In this document: positions 1 through 7,802 of the stretch, one piece after another | How positions within the stretch are numbered: position 1 is the stretch's first letter | Layout of the letters: each line of letters begins with the position of its first letter | Assembly (NCBI RefSeq): GCF_008386315.1 | Contig: NZ_CP043808.1 | Location: forward strand, 3,356,276-3,420,275 | Reading direction: 5' to 3' | DNA: 64,000 nt | Source: Serinicoccus marinus DSM 15273 | GTDB lineage: Bacteria > Actinomycetota > Actinomycetes > Actinomycetales > Dermatophilaceae | Notes under the pieces: model-generated | What the model was told of the DNA's origin: nothing | Seen by the model: only the letters and a program-made list of their open reading frames with translations | Databases searched by the model: none | Program-made: the position numbers and the translations under genes

Positions 1-784
1 CCTCGATCCCGAGCGACGCCAGCGCCTCGACGCGGGCGTGGAAGCGGGTGCCGACGAGGACCGCGTCGGCCTCCAGCAGCGCCCCGTCGACCAGCTCCAC
101 GCCGGTCACGGCGCCGTCCGACCCGGTGACCACGCGCCGCACGCCGGTGCGCACGACGGACACGCCGGCGACCTCGAGCGCGGTGAGAACAGCCTCGTCG
201 ACGCCCGCCACGTCGTGCAGGACGACCGTGAGCCGGTCGGTCAGGTGGCGGAGCAGCGCGGTCGGGTGCAGGCCATCGTGTGTGACGATCTGGACGAGGC
301 GCTGGTCGCGGACCTCGTAGCCGTGGCAGAACGGGCAATGGATGACGTCCTGCCCCCAGCGGGGCGCGAGCCCCTCGATGTCGGGGAGGTCGTCTCGGAT
401 GCCGGTGGCAGCGAGGACCCGCCGGGCCAGGAGGGTATGCCCGCCGCTGAGCTCGACGCGGAAGCGACCGTCCTCCCCTGGTCGGACGGCGAGCACGCGA
501 CCGGTGAGGATCTCACCCCCGTAGCCGCGGACCTCCTCGCGACCGACCGCCAGCAGCTCGGAGGGCGCCGCGGCCTCCCGACCGAGGTAGCCGTGCATGT
601 GGGCGGCCGGGGCGTTGCGCGGGGTCCCGTCGTCGACGGCGACCACGGTGCGCCGCTGCCGCGCGAGCTGCAGGGCGGCGGTCAGGCCGGCGGCCGACCC
701 GCCAATGACCGCGACGTCGCACTGACGCTCGACGGGAGGGCGGTCGGCGTGGTCGTGCTGCTCGGGGTGTGCGTGCATCGTCAT
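1..784 (-). CDS. Thioredoxin-reductase-like NAD(P)/FAD oxidoreductase (C-terminus off the window)
   Basis: Reading leftward from ATG 784 there is an open frame to the window edge, so about 261 N-terminal residues are visible and the C-terminus is missing. Near residue 25 a Rossmann-type dinucleotide motif (VAVIGGSAAG) marks FAD binding. Near residue 150 lies HCPFCHGYE, a CxxC at the place of the redox-active CATC of thioredoxin reductases. Such proteins form a class II pyridine-nucleotide disulfide oxidoreductase group often found beside small regulators; the partner substrate is unknown. It is divergent from the XRE-cupin regulator at 860, which probably controls it. A TACGGT sequence sits about 7 bases before the ATG on this strand, which would fit a leaderless transcript. 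A nearby second ATG at 778 is an equally possible start. Confidence 0.85.
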   Translation of the reverse strand, partial: MTMHAHPEQHDHADRPPVERQCDVAVIGGSAAGLTAALQLARQRRTVVAVDDGTPRNAPAAHMHGYLGREAAAPSELLAVGREEVRGYGGEILTGRVLAVRPGEDGRFRVELSGGHTLLARRVLAATGIRDDLPDIEGLAPRWGQDVIHCPFCHGYEVRDQRLVQIVTHDGLHPTALLRHLTDRLTVVLHDVAGVDEAVLTALEVAGVSVVRTGVRRVVTGSDGAVTGVELVDGALLEADAVLVGTRFHARVEALASLGIE

Positions 785-825
785 GACTCCACCGTAGACG
801 CGTCATGCGGCATGCGGGAACCCTT

Positions 826-840
826 TTGCGGTATTCGCAA
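826..840. promoter_or_regulatory. Inverted repeat in the divergent promoter region (candidate operator)
   Basis: TTGCG-N5-CGCAA is a perfect 5-bp inverted repeat between two divergent genes, 20 bases before the regulator start at 860. A CATAAT -10-like hexamer follows at 851-856, so a bound protein would block the regulator promoter. It is inferred to be the operator of the XRE-cupin protein; there is no direct proof. Confidence 0.4.
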
Positions 841-859
841 GTTCTGACATCATAATTCC

Positions 860-1417
860 ATGCCCACCGCCACCGACGTCGAGACCTTGGCCCGCACCCG
901 GCTGCGCAGCCTGCGCAGCACCCTGGGGTACTCGCTCGAGGAGCTGGCGGAGCGCACCCACCTCAGCCCCTCGACCATCAGCCGGATCGAGACCGGCAAA
1001 CGCACGCTCGGGTTGGACGTGCTCGTGCCGCTGGCTCAGGCGCTCGGCGTCAGCCTGGACGCGCTCTTCGAGACCCCGGGCGACGAGGACGTCGTCATCC
1101 GCCCGTCCCCGCACAGCTCCGGCGACCACACGACGTGGCCCCTGAGCCGACCCGACGGACGCACGGTGGCCATCAAGATGCGCCTGGAGCCGACCACGTC
1201 TGCGCCGGCCCAGCGGGTGCACCCCGGGCACGACTGGTTCGTGGTCATCGAGGGACGGGTCCGCCTCCTCCTCGGGGAGCGGGAGATCGAGATCGGCACC
1301 GGCGAGGCGGCCGAGTTCTCCACGATGACGCCGCACGCGATCCGTGCGATCGGCGGGCCCGCCGAGGTCGTCATGATCTTCGACCGGGAGGGGCAGCGGG
1401 CGCACGTGCATCAGTGA
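860..1417 (+). CDS. XRE-family transcriptional regulator with C-terminal cupin domain
   Basis: This 185-residue protein has an N-terminal helix-turn-helix of the Cro/XRE type (about residues 10-65, with LSPSTISRIETGKRTLG as recognition region). A C-terminal cupin beta-barrel follows (about residues 95-180, with HPGHDWFVVIEG and FSTMTPHAI). The family senses small ligands through the cupin and represses or activates neighbouring genes. The start at 860 is supported by a CATAAT -10-like hexamer at 851-856, which would give a leaderless or nearly leaderless mRNA. It is divergent from the flavoprotein at 1-784, the usual arrangement for a local regulator and its target. The ligand is not predictable from the sequence. 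Confidence 0.9.
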   Translation: MPTATDVETLARTRLRSLRSTLGYSLEELAERTHLSPSTISRIETGKRTLGLDVLVPLAQALGVSLDALFETPGDEDVVIRPSPHSSGDHTTWPLSRPDGRTVAIKMRLEPTTSAPAQRVHPGHDWFVVIEGRVRLLLGEREIEIGTGEAAEFSTMTPHAIRAIGGPAEVVMIFDREGQRAHVHQ

Positions 1418-1504
1418 CGTGCTGCTCGACCACGTCGTGGTCGGTGGGGACCACCCCGGGCGATCTGTGGGCTTGCGTCTTTCCCGGTCGCCCCGTTCTC
1501 GCAC

Positions 1505-2478
1505 CTACACACAGGGTGTGACCTCAGATCCGCGGCCTCGGTGTGTCACCCGGTGGTGGTAGGTGATCGCCAGGGCGGTGAAGGCGATGATGATGCCGTT
1601 GGAGAACCAGAACGCCGCCACGGAGACCTCGTGCGTCGTGGCGTGCGAGAACCCGATGACGTCACCGATCAGGACCACCAGGTTGTTGACGACGTGCAGC
1701 GCGATCGCCGCCTCCAGACCACCTGTGCGCCACACGAGGATGCCCATGGCGAGGGCGAAGACGCCGATGTTGACCTGCCCGTAGAGGTCGTAGGTGTGGC
1801 CGAGGACGAAGAACGGGATCGGGATGAGAATGCCCCACCACGGGCTCTTCAGCCACGCTCCGAGTACCTGCTGCGGCAGCCCCCGGAAGACGTACTCCTC
1901 GGCTGCGGCCTGAAAGGGGACGACGAGCAGAGCCAGGGTGATCATCAGCAGGGCGCGGTTGGTGATGCTGATGTCGAGGCTGCCCTGGTGCCATTGGACG
2001 AGAGCATCGATTGCCACGTACGGGGTGAAGACAAGGGCGGCCAGGCCGAGCATCGGCACCAGCAGCGCACCACGGAGGTGACCGGCCACGGAGGAGAGCC
2101 TGCCCAACGACTGCTTCTCGGCCAGTCGCAGGCCGATAGCCACGGCCGGGATCATCAGGGCGAGCATCCCGCAGCCCAGGACCAGACCGAGGGGGTGTCG
2201 AGGTCGAACGTGTCCGTTTCCGCCCACACCGTCATGGCGGGCTCCAGGTAGGGGACGAAGTAGATGACGATCATTGTCAGGATGCCGGTTGCGAAAACCA
2301 GCACGGCGTAAGCGACCCCCGAGAACACGACGGTCAGCAACGGGCGCCACCAACGAGGGCGGGCGTGGGTCAGTGCCACACGGTGGTACGACAGGTCGTT
2401 CTGGGTCGCGTCCCGGTCTTCGTCGGAAACCGATGATGGAGCGTCGGGGGAGGTCGTCGGGAGGATCTGAGTCGTCAT
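1505..2478 (-). pseudogene. CPBP-family intramembrane metalloprotease, frameshifted
   Basis: Two overlapping leftward frames together make one CPBP (Abi/CAAX-type) membrane protease. The N-terminal half starts at ATG 2478 (MTTQILPTTSPD) and holds the first membrane segment. The C-terminal half carries the catalytic EEYVFRG motif, a following GHT segment and a late HVVNN motif, all typical of the family. The frame changes at a G run at 2191-2195. One extra base there would give a continuous protein of about 324 residues, since the 974-bp span is one base short of a multiple of three. Either the gene is inactive or the base call is wrong. Such proteases act in the membrane, often in bacteriocin immunity or prenyl-protein processing; no substrate can be assigned. 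It is divergent from the two-component genes. Confidence 0.8.
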
Positions 2479-2537
2479 TCTTCGATCATGGGATTGTCGT
2501 GGTCGTCCCGGTATCAGGCAGGAGTACACCAGCCGGC

Positions 2538-2570
2538 GCCGATGGGATCAACGAAGTTCATCCCATCGGC
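2538..2570. promoter_or_regulatory. 33-bp palindrome between the protease and two-component genes
   Basis: An 11-bp arm GCCGATGGGAT at 2538-2548 is perfectly repeated in inverse at 2560-2570. The 11-bp centre contains a further AAC-gaa-GTT pairing, so nearly the whole 33 bp is self-complementary. It lies in the divergent intergenic space, 60 bp upstream of the protease ATG. The position and size suit an operator for a dimeric regulator, possibly the LuxR-type response regulator encoded next door. There is no T-run to suggest a terminator. Confidence 0.5.
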
Positions 2571-2799
2571 TGACACTCGGCAGAGCTCCGGTCGCTTACG
2601 TTGAGCGCGTGTCCCAGCCCGAGCATCCTCAGACTCAACCCGGACAGCATCAGTCCCCTCACGGTGACAGCCCGGACTCATGGGCAGCGCCGAGCACTGA
2701 ACCCGTGATGATGCCGGCACCGCTCATGGGGCAGCTGAACACCCCACACGCTCGTGACGAAGGCGCGCGGCGACGGCTCCTGCTGATGGTCGGGTCGTC

Positions 2800-3942
2800 G
2801 TGGCCGCGCCACTGGCAACCCTCGTGTCGTGGGGAACCGTGATCGACCGAGGACTGTCGGATGACCTGACGGTGCTCTTGATGCTCGTGGACATCGTCCT
2901 CGGTGTCGTCGCACTGGTCGTGCTGCCCCGAGTCCTGCACCGCGACAGCGGCCCGCCGCAGTGGCTGCTCGATCCGCGGCGGGAGCGTAGGGCGTTGCGC
3001 TGGGGCCTGCTGGTGATCGCCTGCTCGGCCTTCTCGGGGGGAGCGTTCCTGCCAGCCCTCATCGCGGTCAGCTCGCTGTCGGCTCGGCGTCGCCCGACGT
3101 GGATCGCCGCAGCCGTCCTGGCCCTGATGGGCGTCCTCGTCGTGGGTCTTCTCCTCGAGAGCCAGGCATATCCACGTGGTGACCTTCTGCTGGTCACCTT
3201 CGCCGGGGTGGGACTGGCCACCGTCCTCGTGGTGACCGGCCTCTATCAGGGCAGCCGTCGGGCGTTGCTGCACTCGCTGCGACGTGAGGCGGCGACCGCA
3301 CGCGCCGGCCAGCAGGCCCGCGCCGAGCAGGCCAGAACGGCAGAGCGAACCAGGATCGCCCGGGAGATGCATGACACGGTCTCCCACCGACTCGCCCTCG
3401 TCGCGCTGCATGCGGGTGGGCTGGAGTACCGCGACGATCTGACTCCGGAACAGGTCAGGGTGACCATGGGCACGATCCGCCGAGCAGTCCAGGAGGCCTC
3501 GGAGGAGCTGGCCAATACCCTCACGGTCCTGCGCAGCGACGGCGCCGATGCGCTGCCCGCTCCCACCATGGTCGACATCCAGCGAGTGCTCGAGGAGGTC
3601 GTCGAGGCCGGAGCCCAGATCGAGACAGACCTCTCCATGCCTGTTCAGGAGCCGCCCGCGACGCTGACGTCCCACCTGCACCGGGTCGTCCAGGAGTGCC
3701 TGACGAACGCGCTCAAACATGCACCGGGCCAGCCGATATCGGTGCGCGTCGACGGAGCCGTCGATGACGGCATCCACGTGGTGATCAGCAACCCGCTGCC
3801 TGACCGGGACGTTGCGGCGAGGGGATCACGGGTCGGTCTGGTCGGCCTCAACGAACGGGTGGCGTTGGCTGGTGGCAGGTTCCGGGCAGAGGCACAGGGT
3901 CGGAGCTTCGTCGTGCGAGCATGGTTGCCGTGGCAGAGTTGA
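2800..3942 (+). CDS. Sensor histidine kinase, NarL-partner (HisKA_3) type
   Basis: From GTG 2800 the protein is 380 residues with about four N-terminal membrane segments and a linker coiled coil rich in Ala/Arg/Gln. The HisKA_3 dimerisation box IAREMHDTVSH follows, with His about 191 as phospho-acceptor. The HATPase domain shows N-box ECLTNALKHAPG and G-box GLVGLNERVALAGG. It should phosphorylate the response regulator that overlaps its 3' end. The start is doubtful: an open frame from GTG 2609 ends in ARRRLLLMVG near 2790. That looks like the cytosolic lead-in to the first membrane helix continued as VVVAAPLATL in the kinase frame. One missing base near 2790 would fuse them into about 444 residues. 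The signal sensed is unknown. Confidence 0.85.
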   Translation: MAAPLATLVSWGTVIDRGLSDDLTVLLMLVDIVLGVVALVVLPRVLHRDSGPPQWLLDPRRERRALRWGLLVIACSAFSGGAFLPALIAVSSLSARRRPTWIAAAVLALMGVLVVGLLLESQAYPRGDLLLVTFAGVGLATVLVVTGLYQGSRRALLHSLRREAATARAGQQARAEQARTAERTRIAREMHDTVSHRLALVALHAGGLEYRDDLTPEQVRVTMGTIRRAVQEASEELANTLTVLRSDGADALPAPTMVDIQRVLEEVVEAGAQIETDLSMPVQEPPATLTSHLHRVVQECLTNALKHAPGQPISVRVDGAVDDGIHVVISNPLPDRDVAARGSRVGLVGLNERVALAGGRFRAEAQGRSFVVRAWLPWQS

Positions 3943-4565
3943 GGGTCCTTCTCGTCGACGATGAGGCGCTCATCCGGGCGGGGCTTCGGCTCGTGCTGGA
4001 GGGGTCGCAGGAGATCACCATCGCGGGGGAAGCGCGGGACGGGATCGAGGCAGAGCAGCTGGCACGCGAGTTGCGTCCCGACGTCGTCCTCATGGACGTG
4101 CGGATGCCGCGCCGAGACGGGGTGGCGGCGACCGCAGCGGTCCGGGCCCTGCCCGACGCTCCCGCCGTGGTCGTGTTGACAGCTTTCGCGACCGATGAGT
4201 TCGTCCTCGGGGCACTGCGCGCGGGAGCCGCCGGCTTCTTGCTCAAACATACGTCCCCCGGGCAACTGGTCAATGCGATCAGGCAGGCCGCTGCAGGGAC
4301 GATGACCTTCTCGCCCGAAGCGCTCAACCGGTTGCTCTCGGCCGCAGGGTCTCCCGCGCCAGGGACGGAGCGGGTGGCGAGATTGTCCGAGCGGGAAGCT
4401 CAGATCGCCGAACGGGTCGCACAGGGCCTGACCAATGCGGACATCGCCGAGCAGCTCCACCTCTCGTTGCCCACGGTGAAGACCCACCTGGCGCGCATCT
4501 TCGACAAACTGGCGGTGACCAACCGGGTGCAGGTCGCGCTCCTGGTGCGCGAAGCGGGGCGCTGA
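3921..4565 (+). CDS. NarL/LuxR-family response regulator
   Basis: The 214-residue protein has a receiver domain (residues 7-120) with acidic pocket VDDE, phospho-acceptor Asp59 in VLMDVRMP, Thr in VLTAF and Lys in LLKH. A GerE/LuxR helix-turn-helix follows (about 150-210, LSEREAQIAERVAQGLTNAD). It overlaps the kinase by 22 bp, so the pair is translationally coupled and should form one phosphorelay. GTG 3930 is an alternative start that removes three residues. The 33-bp palindrome at 2538 is a candidate binding site. Likely targets are the divergent CPBP protease gene and its own operon; this is inference from position. Confidence 0.92.
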   Translation: MVAVAELRVLLVDDEALIRAGLRLVLEGSQEITIAGEARDGIEAEQLARELRPDVVLMDVRMPRRDGVAATAAVRALPDAPAVVVLTAFATDEFVLGALRAGAAGFLLKHTSPGQLVNAIRQAAAGTMTFSPEALNRLLSAAGSPAPGTERVARLSEREAQIAERVAQGLTNADIAEQLHLSLPTVKTHLARIFDKLAVTNRVQVALLVREAGR

Positions 4566-4588
4566 CCGTCCGTCGCCATGCATGAGGC

Positions 4589-6934
4589 TCAGAAGTTGCT
4601 GGCCATATTCGTGAATCGGCTGTAGTGGCCCTGGAATGCGACAACCACAGTGTCAGTCGGGCCGTTCCTGTGCTTGGCAACAATGACGTCCGCCTCGCCC
4701 TCGCGAGGCGACTCCCGCTCGTAGAGCGACTCGCGGTGCAGCAGGATCACGACGTCGGCGTCCTGCTCGATCGAGTTGTGAACCGCGATGCCGTTGGCGA
4801 CGAAGTTGTGGCCACCGAGCACGGTGGCGTCGTAGACCTCCTCGATGCCCACCAGCTCCACCGACTGGATCTGCCCGAAGAGCACGTCGTTGACGGCTGC
4901 GAGGTCCAGCTCCTCCTTGTCCAGCACATCGACCACCGAGCTCAACGAGCCAGCATCCTCACGCCTCATGACCTTGCCCACCTCGGCCCACAGCGGAGAA
5001 GGCTCCGACAGCCGAGGCGCGGCGGCGTGGCCTGCACCGTTTCGCACCAGCGCGAGAGCCCCCGCCACGTCTGGCCCCAGGTCGCCATGAGGCGCGACCT
5101 CCTGGAGGAAGCGGCGCTGGTCGTCCCGCTCCACAACGCCCAGGACGGCGCCCGCCACTGAACTCCGCTGCTCCGTGCTGATTCCGAAGCGCAGCAACTG
5201 TCGGGCGATCTGATCGAGCACCGACGGGTTCCCGGGAAGGGAGATCGTGGGTCGCTCCTCGTGCGGGCTCACACCCACCTGCCCCTCGCGGGACCACATC
5301 GCAGCGACGAGCACGGCGATCTGACGCTTAGACATGAACCACGCCTCGTCCGGGAGCCGAGACGCCCGACCCTCGACGAGATCGTCGGCCAGGGAGACCA
5401 CATCGGCGTCGTCGGCCCACGGCTCATGCCGCTCCGGCGCAGGGACGTGGCGCGGCACGGCGATGCGGTCGCCGGCGTGCAGGTCGCCGAGGGCCTTCCA
5501 GCCGTCGTAGGCCAGGAAGGGGTGGTTCTCCGTCGCTGTCAGGGTCTTGCCCGAGGTGAGAGTGAGTCGGAACACCGGCCGCGTCCCGGTGGCGAAGACG
5601 TGGGTGAGATGACGCCGGACATACCGCAGGGACTCGTCGAGGGACCACACCGGCACGTCGGTCGCGCCCTGCTCGTGAAGCTCACCGAGCGTGACCTCGG
5701 CCCCAGTGTCGGCGCGCAGCACGCGCGTGTCAGCGGTGAGGCAGCCCGACTCACGAAGGTCGCTCATCTGCGGCTTCTTGTCCGTCCGCTGCTCCGGCCC
5801 TCGGTTGAGCTGCGACAGCGCGATGACCGGCACCTCGAGCTCCTTGGCCAGCAGCTTGAGCGCGCGGGAGAACTCCGCGACCTCTTGCTGGCGCGACTCG
5901 ACCCGCTTGCCCGAGCTCATGAGCTGCAGGTAGTCGATGATCACGAGCTTGAGGTTGTTGCGCTGCTTGAGCCGGCGACACTTGGCGCGGATCTCCATGA
6001 GCGACATGTTGGGGCTGTCGTCGATGAAGAGCGGGGCGTCGGTGATGCGGCCCTGGGTCTCGGCCAGCCGGGTCCAGTCGCGGTCGCGCATGTTGCCCTT
6101 GCGCATGTTCTGCAGCGGGATCTCCGACTCCGCCGACAGCAGGCGCATGGTGATCTCGGTCCGGCTCATCTCCAGGGAGAAGACGACCGTCGCCATCTGA
6201 TGCTTGATCGCCGCGGCCCGGGCGAAATCCAGGGCGATGGTCGACTTCCCGACAGCAGGCCTGGCCGCGATGATGACCATCTGCCCGGGGTGCAGGCCGT
6301 TGGTGAGCTCGTCGAGCTCGGTGAACCCCGTCGGCACACCGGTCATCTCCCCCGAGGACCCGGCCGCGTGCTCGATCTCGTCCATCGTGGGCTCGATGAG
6401 CATGCCGAGCGCCTGGTAGTCCTCGCCCCCGCGCTTGTCGGCGACGGCATACACCTCGGCCTGCGCGGCGTTGACGATGTCCTCGACGTCGCCCCCCTGG
6501 TAGCCGATCTGCACGATCCGGGTGCCGGCGTCCACGAGCCGCCGCAGCACCGCGCGCTCGGCGACGATCTCGGCGTAGAACGCGGCGTTGGCGGCGGTCG
6601 GGACCTCGGCGATGAGCTGGTGCAGGTATGCCGTCCCGCCGATCCGCTGCAGGTCGCCGCGCTTGGTCAGCTCGTCACCGACCGTGATCGCGTCGACCGG
6701 CTCGCCGCGGGAGTAGAGGTCCACGCAGGCCTCGAAGATGCCCTCGTGCGCCGGGCGGTAGAAGTCCTGGGCCTTGACCATCTCCGAGCACTCGGCGATG
6801 GCGTCCTTGGACAGCATCATGGAGCCCAGCGCGCTGCGCTCGGCGGCGACATCCTGAGGAGGAAGACGGTCCTCCGGGCCGCTCGGCGCACCCTGGTCCG
6901 GCGGTCCGTAGACGTCCATCTCGCTCAGCGTCAT
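4589..6934 (-). CDS. dnaB: Replicative DNA helicase DnaB with an in-frame intein
   Basis: This is the hexameric 5'-3' helicase that unwinds DNA at the replication fork. The 781-residue precursor has the DnaB N-terminal domain (about 25-130), the RecA-like core with Walker A ARPAVGKS (about 225-232), Walker B region VIIDYLQLM and QLNRGPEQR. Residues 398-720 are an intein; removing them leaves a 458-residue helicase ending MASNF, the normal length. The extein junctions RESG and SIEQ are intact, so splicing should restore a complete protein. The start ATG 6934 is followed by MTLSEMDVYG, and the conserved LPPQD...AERSALG begins at residue 24. The gene points away from hsp20, with DnaA-box-like sequences in the shared upstream region. 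Confidence 0.97.
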   Translation of the reverse strand: MTLSEMDVYGPPDQGAPSGPEDRLPPQDVAAERSALGSMMLSKDAIAECSEMVKAQDFYRPAHEGIFEACVDLYSRGEPVDAITVGDELTKRGDLQRIGGTAYLHQLIAEVPTAANAAFYAEIVAERAVLRRLVDAGTRIVQIGYQGGDVEDIVNAAQAEVYAVADKRGGEDYQALGMLIEPTMDEIEHAAGSSGEMTGVPTGFTELDELTNGLHPGQMVIIAARPAVGKSTIALDFARAAAIKHQMATVVFSLEMSRTEITMRLLSAESEIPLQNMRKGNMRDRDWTRLAETQGRITDAPLFIDDSPNMSLMEIRAKCRRLKQRNNLKLVIIDYLQLMSSGKRVESRQQEVAEFSRALKLLAKELEVPVIALSQLNRGPEQRTDKKPQMSDLRESGCLTADTRVLRADTGAEVTLGELHEQGATDVPVWSLDESLRYVRRHLTHVFATGTRPVFRLTLTSGKTLTATENHPFLAYDGWKALGDLHAGDRIAVPRHVPAPERHEPWADDADVVSLADDLVEGRASRLPDEAWFMSKRQIAVLVAAMWSREGQVGVSPHEERPTISLPGNPSVLDQIARQLLRFGISTEQRSSVAGAVLGVVERDDQRRFLQEVAPHGDLGPDVAGALALVRNGAGHAAAPRLSEPSPLWAEVGKVMRREDAGSLSSVVDVLDKEELDLAAVNDVLFGQIQSVELVGIEEVYDATVLGGHNFVANGIAVHNSIEQDADVVILLHRESLYERESPREGEADVIVAKHRNGPTDTVVVAFQGHYSRFTNMASNF
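4775..5743 (-). other. Intein in DnaB (Ssp-DnaB-type insertion site), degenerate endonuclease
   Basis: The intein spans Cys398 to Asn720 of the precursor (323 residues). Block A starts CLTADTRVL. Block B contains TATENHPF with the catalytic Thr and His. Block F has VYDATVLGGHNFVANG, and block G is NGIAVHN followed by Ser+1 of the C-extein. All splicing residues (Cys1, His, penultimate His, Asn, Ser+1) are present, so protein splicing should work. The middle segment (about 130 residues, with AVLVAAMWSREGQVG) sits where LAGLIDADG (DOD) endonuclease block C belongs but lacks the Gly-Asp/Asp-Gly acid pattern. The homing nuclease is therefore probably inactive. The insertion point between RESG and SIEQDAD is the one used by the Synechocystis DnaB intein, not the P-loop site. 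Confidence 0.93.
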
Positions 6935-7054
6935 ACCGCCTCCTCGCCCGTCGTCAGCACGTGCTCAACCTGTGCGAGAAGTCCAGCACCCACCGCCGAC
7001 AGACCCGCAATCGGCCTACCGTACGGCCGAGGTCACCGACCCGCAGCATCCCCG

Positions 7055-7205
7055 TGTGGACGACCTGGGGACACGGTGTGGAGGCCGTGGGGACAACCCA
7101 CCCCACGTCCCAGCACGGCGTGTGGACAACACTGTGGAAACTCACGGAACTTTCGTCACATCAGGGCTGTGACCTGCGGCGACGCGGCACCCCGGTTGTG
7201 GATCA
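7055..7205. promoter_or_regulatory. Cluster of DnaA-box-like sequences upstream of dnaB
   Basis: The 380-bp gap between dnaB and hsp20 has no gene. It contains, on the minus strand, a perfect actinobacterial DnaA box (TTGTCCACA) at 7121-7129. One-mismatch copies lie at 7055-7063 and 7088-7096, and a box close to TTATCCACA at 7197-7205; weaker copies lie at 7077 and 7133. The cluster precedes the dnaB promoter region, so DnaA might regulate dnaB or be titrated here. The rest of the gap holds the hsp20 promoter. Confidence 0.5.
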
Positions 7206-7253
7206 AAATTGGTGGACCCGCACGCCGCACGGACTTGACGAAACGTCCCGGCG

Positions 7254-7280
7254 TTAGCACTCTATTACTGAGAGTGCTAA
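7254..7280. promoter_or_regulatory. CIRCE operator (HrcA binding site) of hsp20
   Basis: TTAGCACTC-N9-GAGTGCTAA matches the CIRCE consensus at all 18 arm positions. A TTGACG -35 hexamer lies at 7235-7240, so the operator covers the -10 region and transcription start. The hsp20 start codon is 35 bp downstream, after a GGGAGG ribosome binding site. HrcA-type heat-shock repression is the established role of this element. Confidence 0.95.
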
Positions 7281-7314
7281 CGCACCTCGACAGAACTGGA
7301 CAAGGGAGGACACA

Positions 7315-7771
7315 ATGACCCGCTTTGACCCGCTGCGCGAGATGGACCGTCTGATGTCCGAGATGCGCACCCCCGCCCACGGCCGCCGCCGCGATGCCGA
7401 TGGACCTCTACCGCACCGGCGAGCGCTACGTCGCCCGCGTCGACCTGCCCGGAGTCGATCCGTCGTCCATCGACATCGACGTCGAGGACCGGACCCTCAC
7501 GTTGCGTGCCGAGCGCAGCGAGGAGAGGGACGTCGAGCAGTGGCTCTCGCACGAGCGCCCTGCCGGCACCTTCGCCCGGCAACTAACCCTCGGATACGGC
7601 GTCGCCCTCGACCGGATCGAGGCCGACTACAGCGACGGCGTGCTGACCCTGACCTTCCCGGTCGCCGAGGAGGCCAAGCCGCGCAAGATCCAGGTCTCGC
7701 ACGGCGGACAGCACAGCATCGAGGGCCAGACGGTCGAGCAGGGCGGCCACGACCAGGAGGCAGCGAGCTGA
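7315..7771 (+). CDS. Hsp20 small heat-shock protein (alpha-crystallin family), N-terminus out of frame
   Basis: Small heat-shock proteins bind unfolding proteins as ATP-independent holdases in the cytoplasm. ATG 7315 has a good ribosome binding site and encodes the usual start MTRFDPLREMDRLMSEM. The alpha-crystallin domain (MPMDLYRTGERYVARVDLPG to PRKIQV) is read in another frame beginning at ATG 7394. The 457-bp span is one base too long, so a one-base insertion or equivalent lies at about 7375-7393 in a GCC/CGC run. If real, only the internal start at 7394 gives a domain-containing product of 125 residues. If it is an error, the full protein is about 150 residues, the family norm. CIRCE directly upstream predicts heat-shock control by HrcA. 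Confidence 0.85.
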
Positions 7772-7802
7772 CCATCGACCACCGCCTCACGTCCCGGCTC
7801 TC

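Noticed and set aside
5261..7318. 685-residue rightward open frame over dnaB
   Set aside because: It is fully antisense to dnaB, has the low-complexity composition typical of GC-rich shadow frames and shows no domain.
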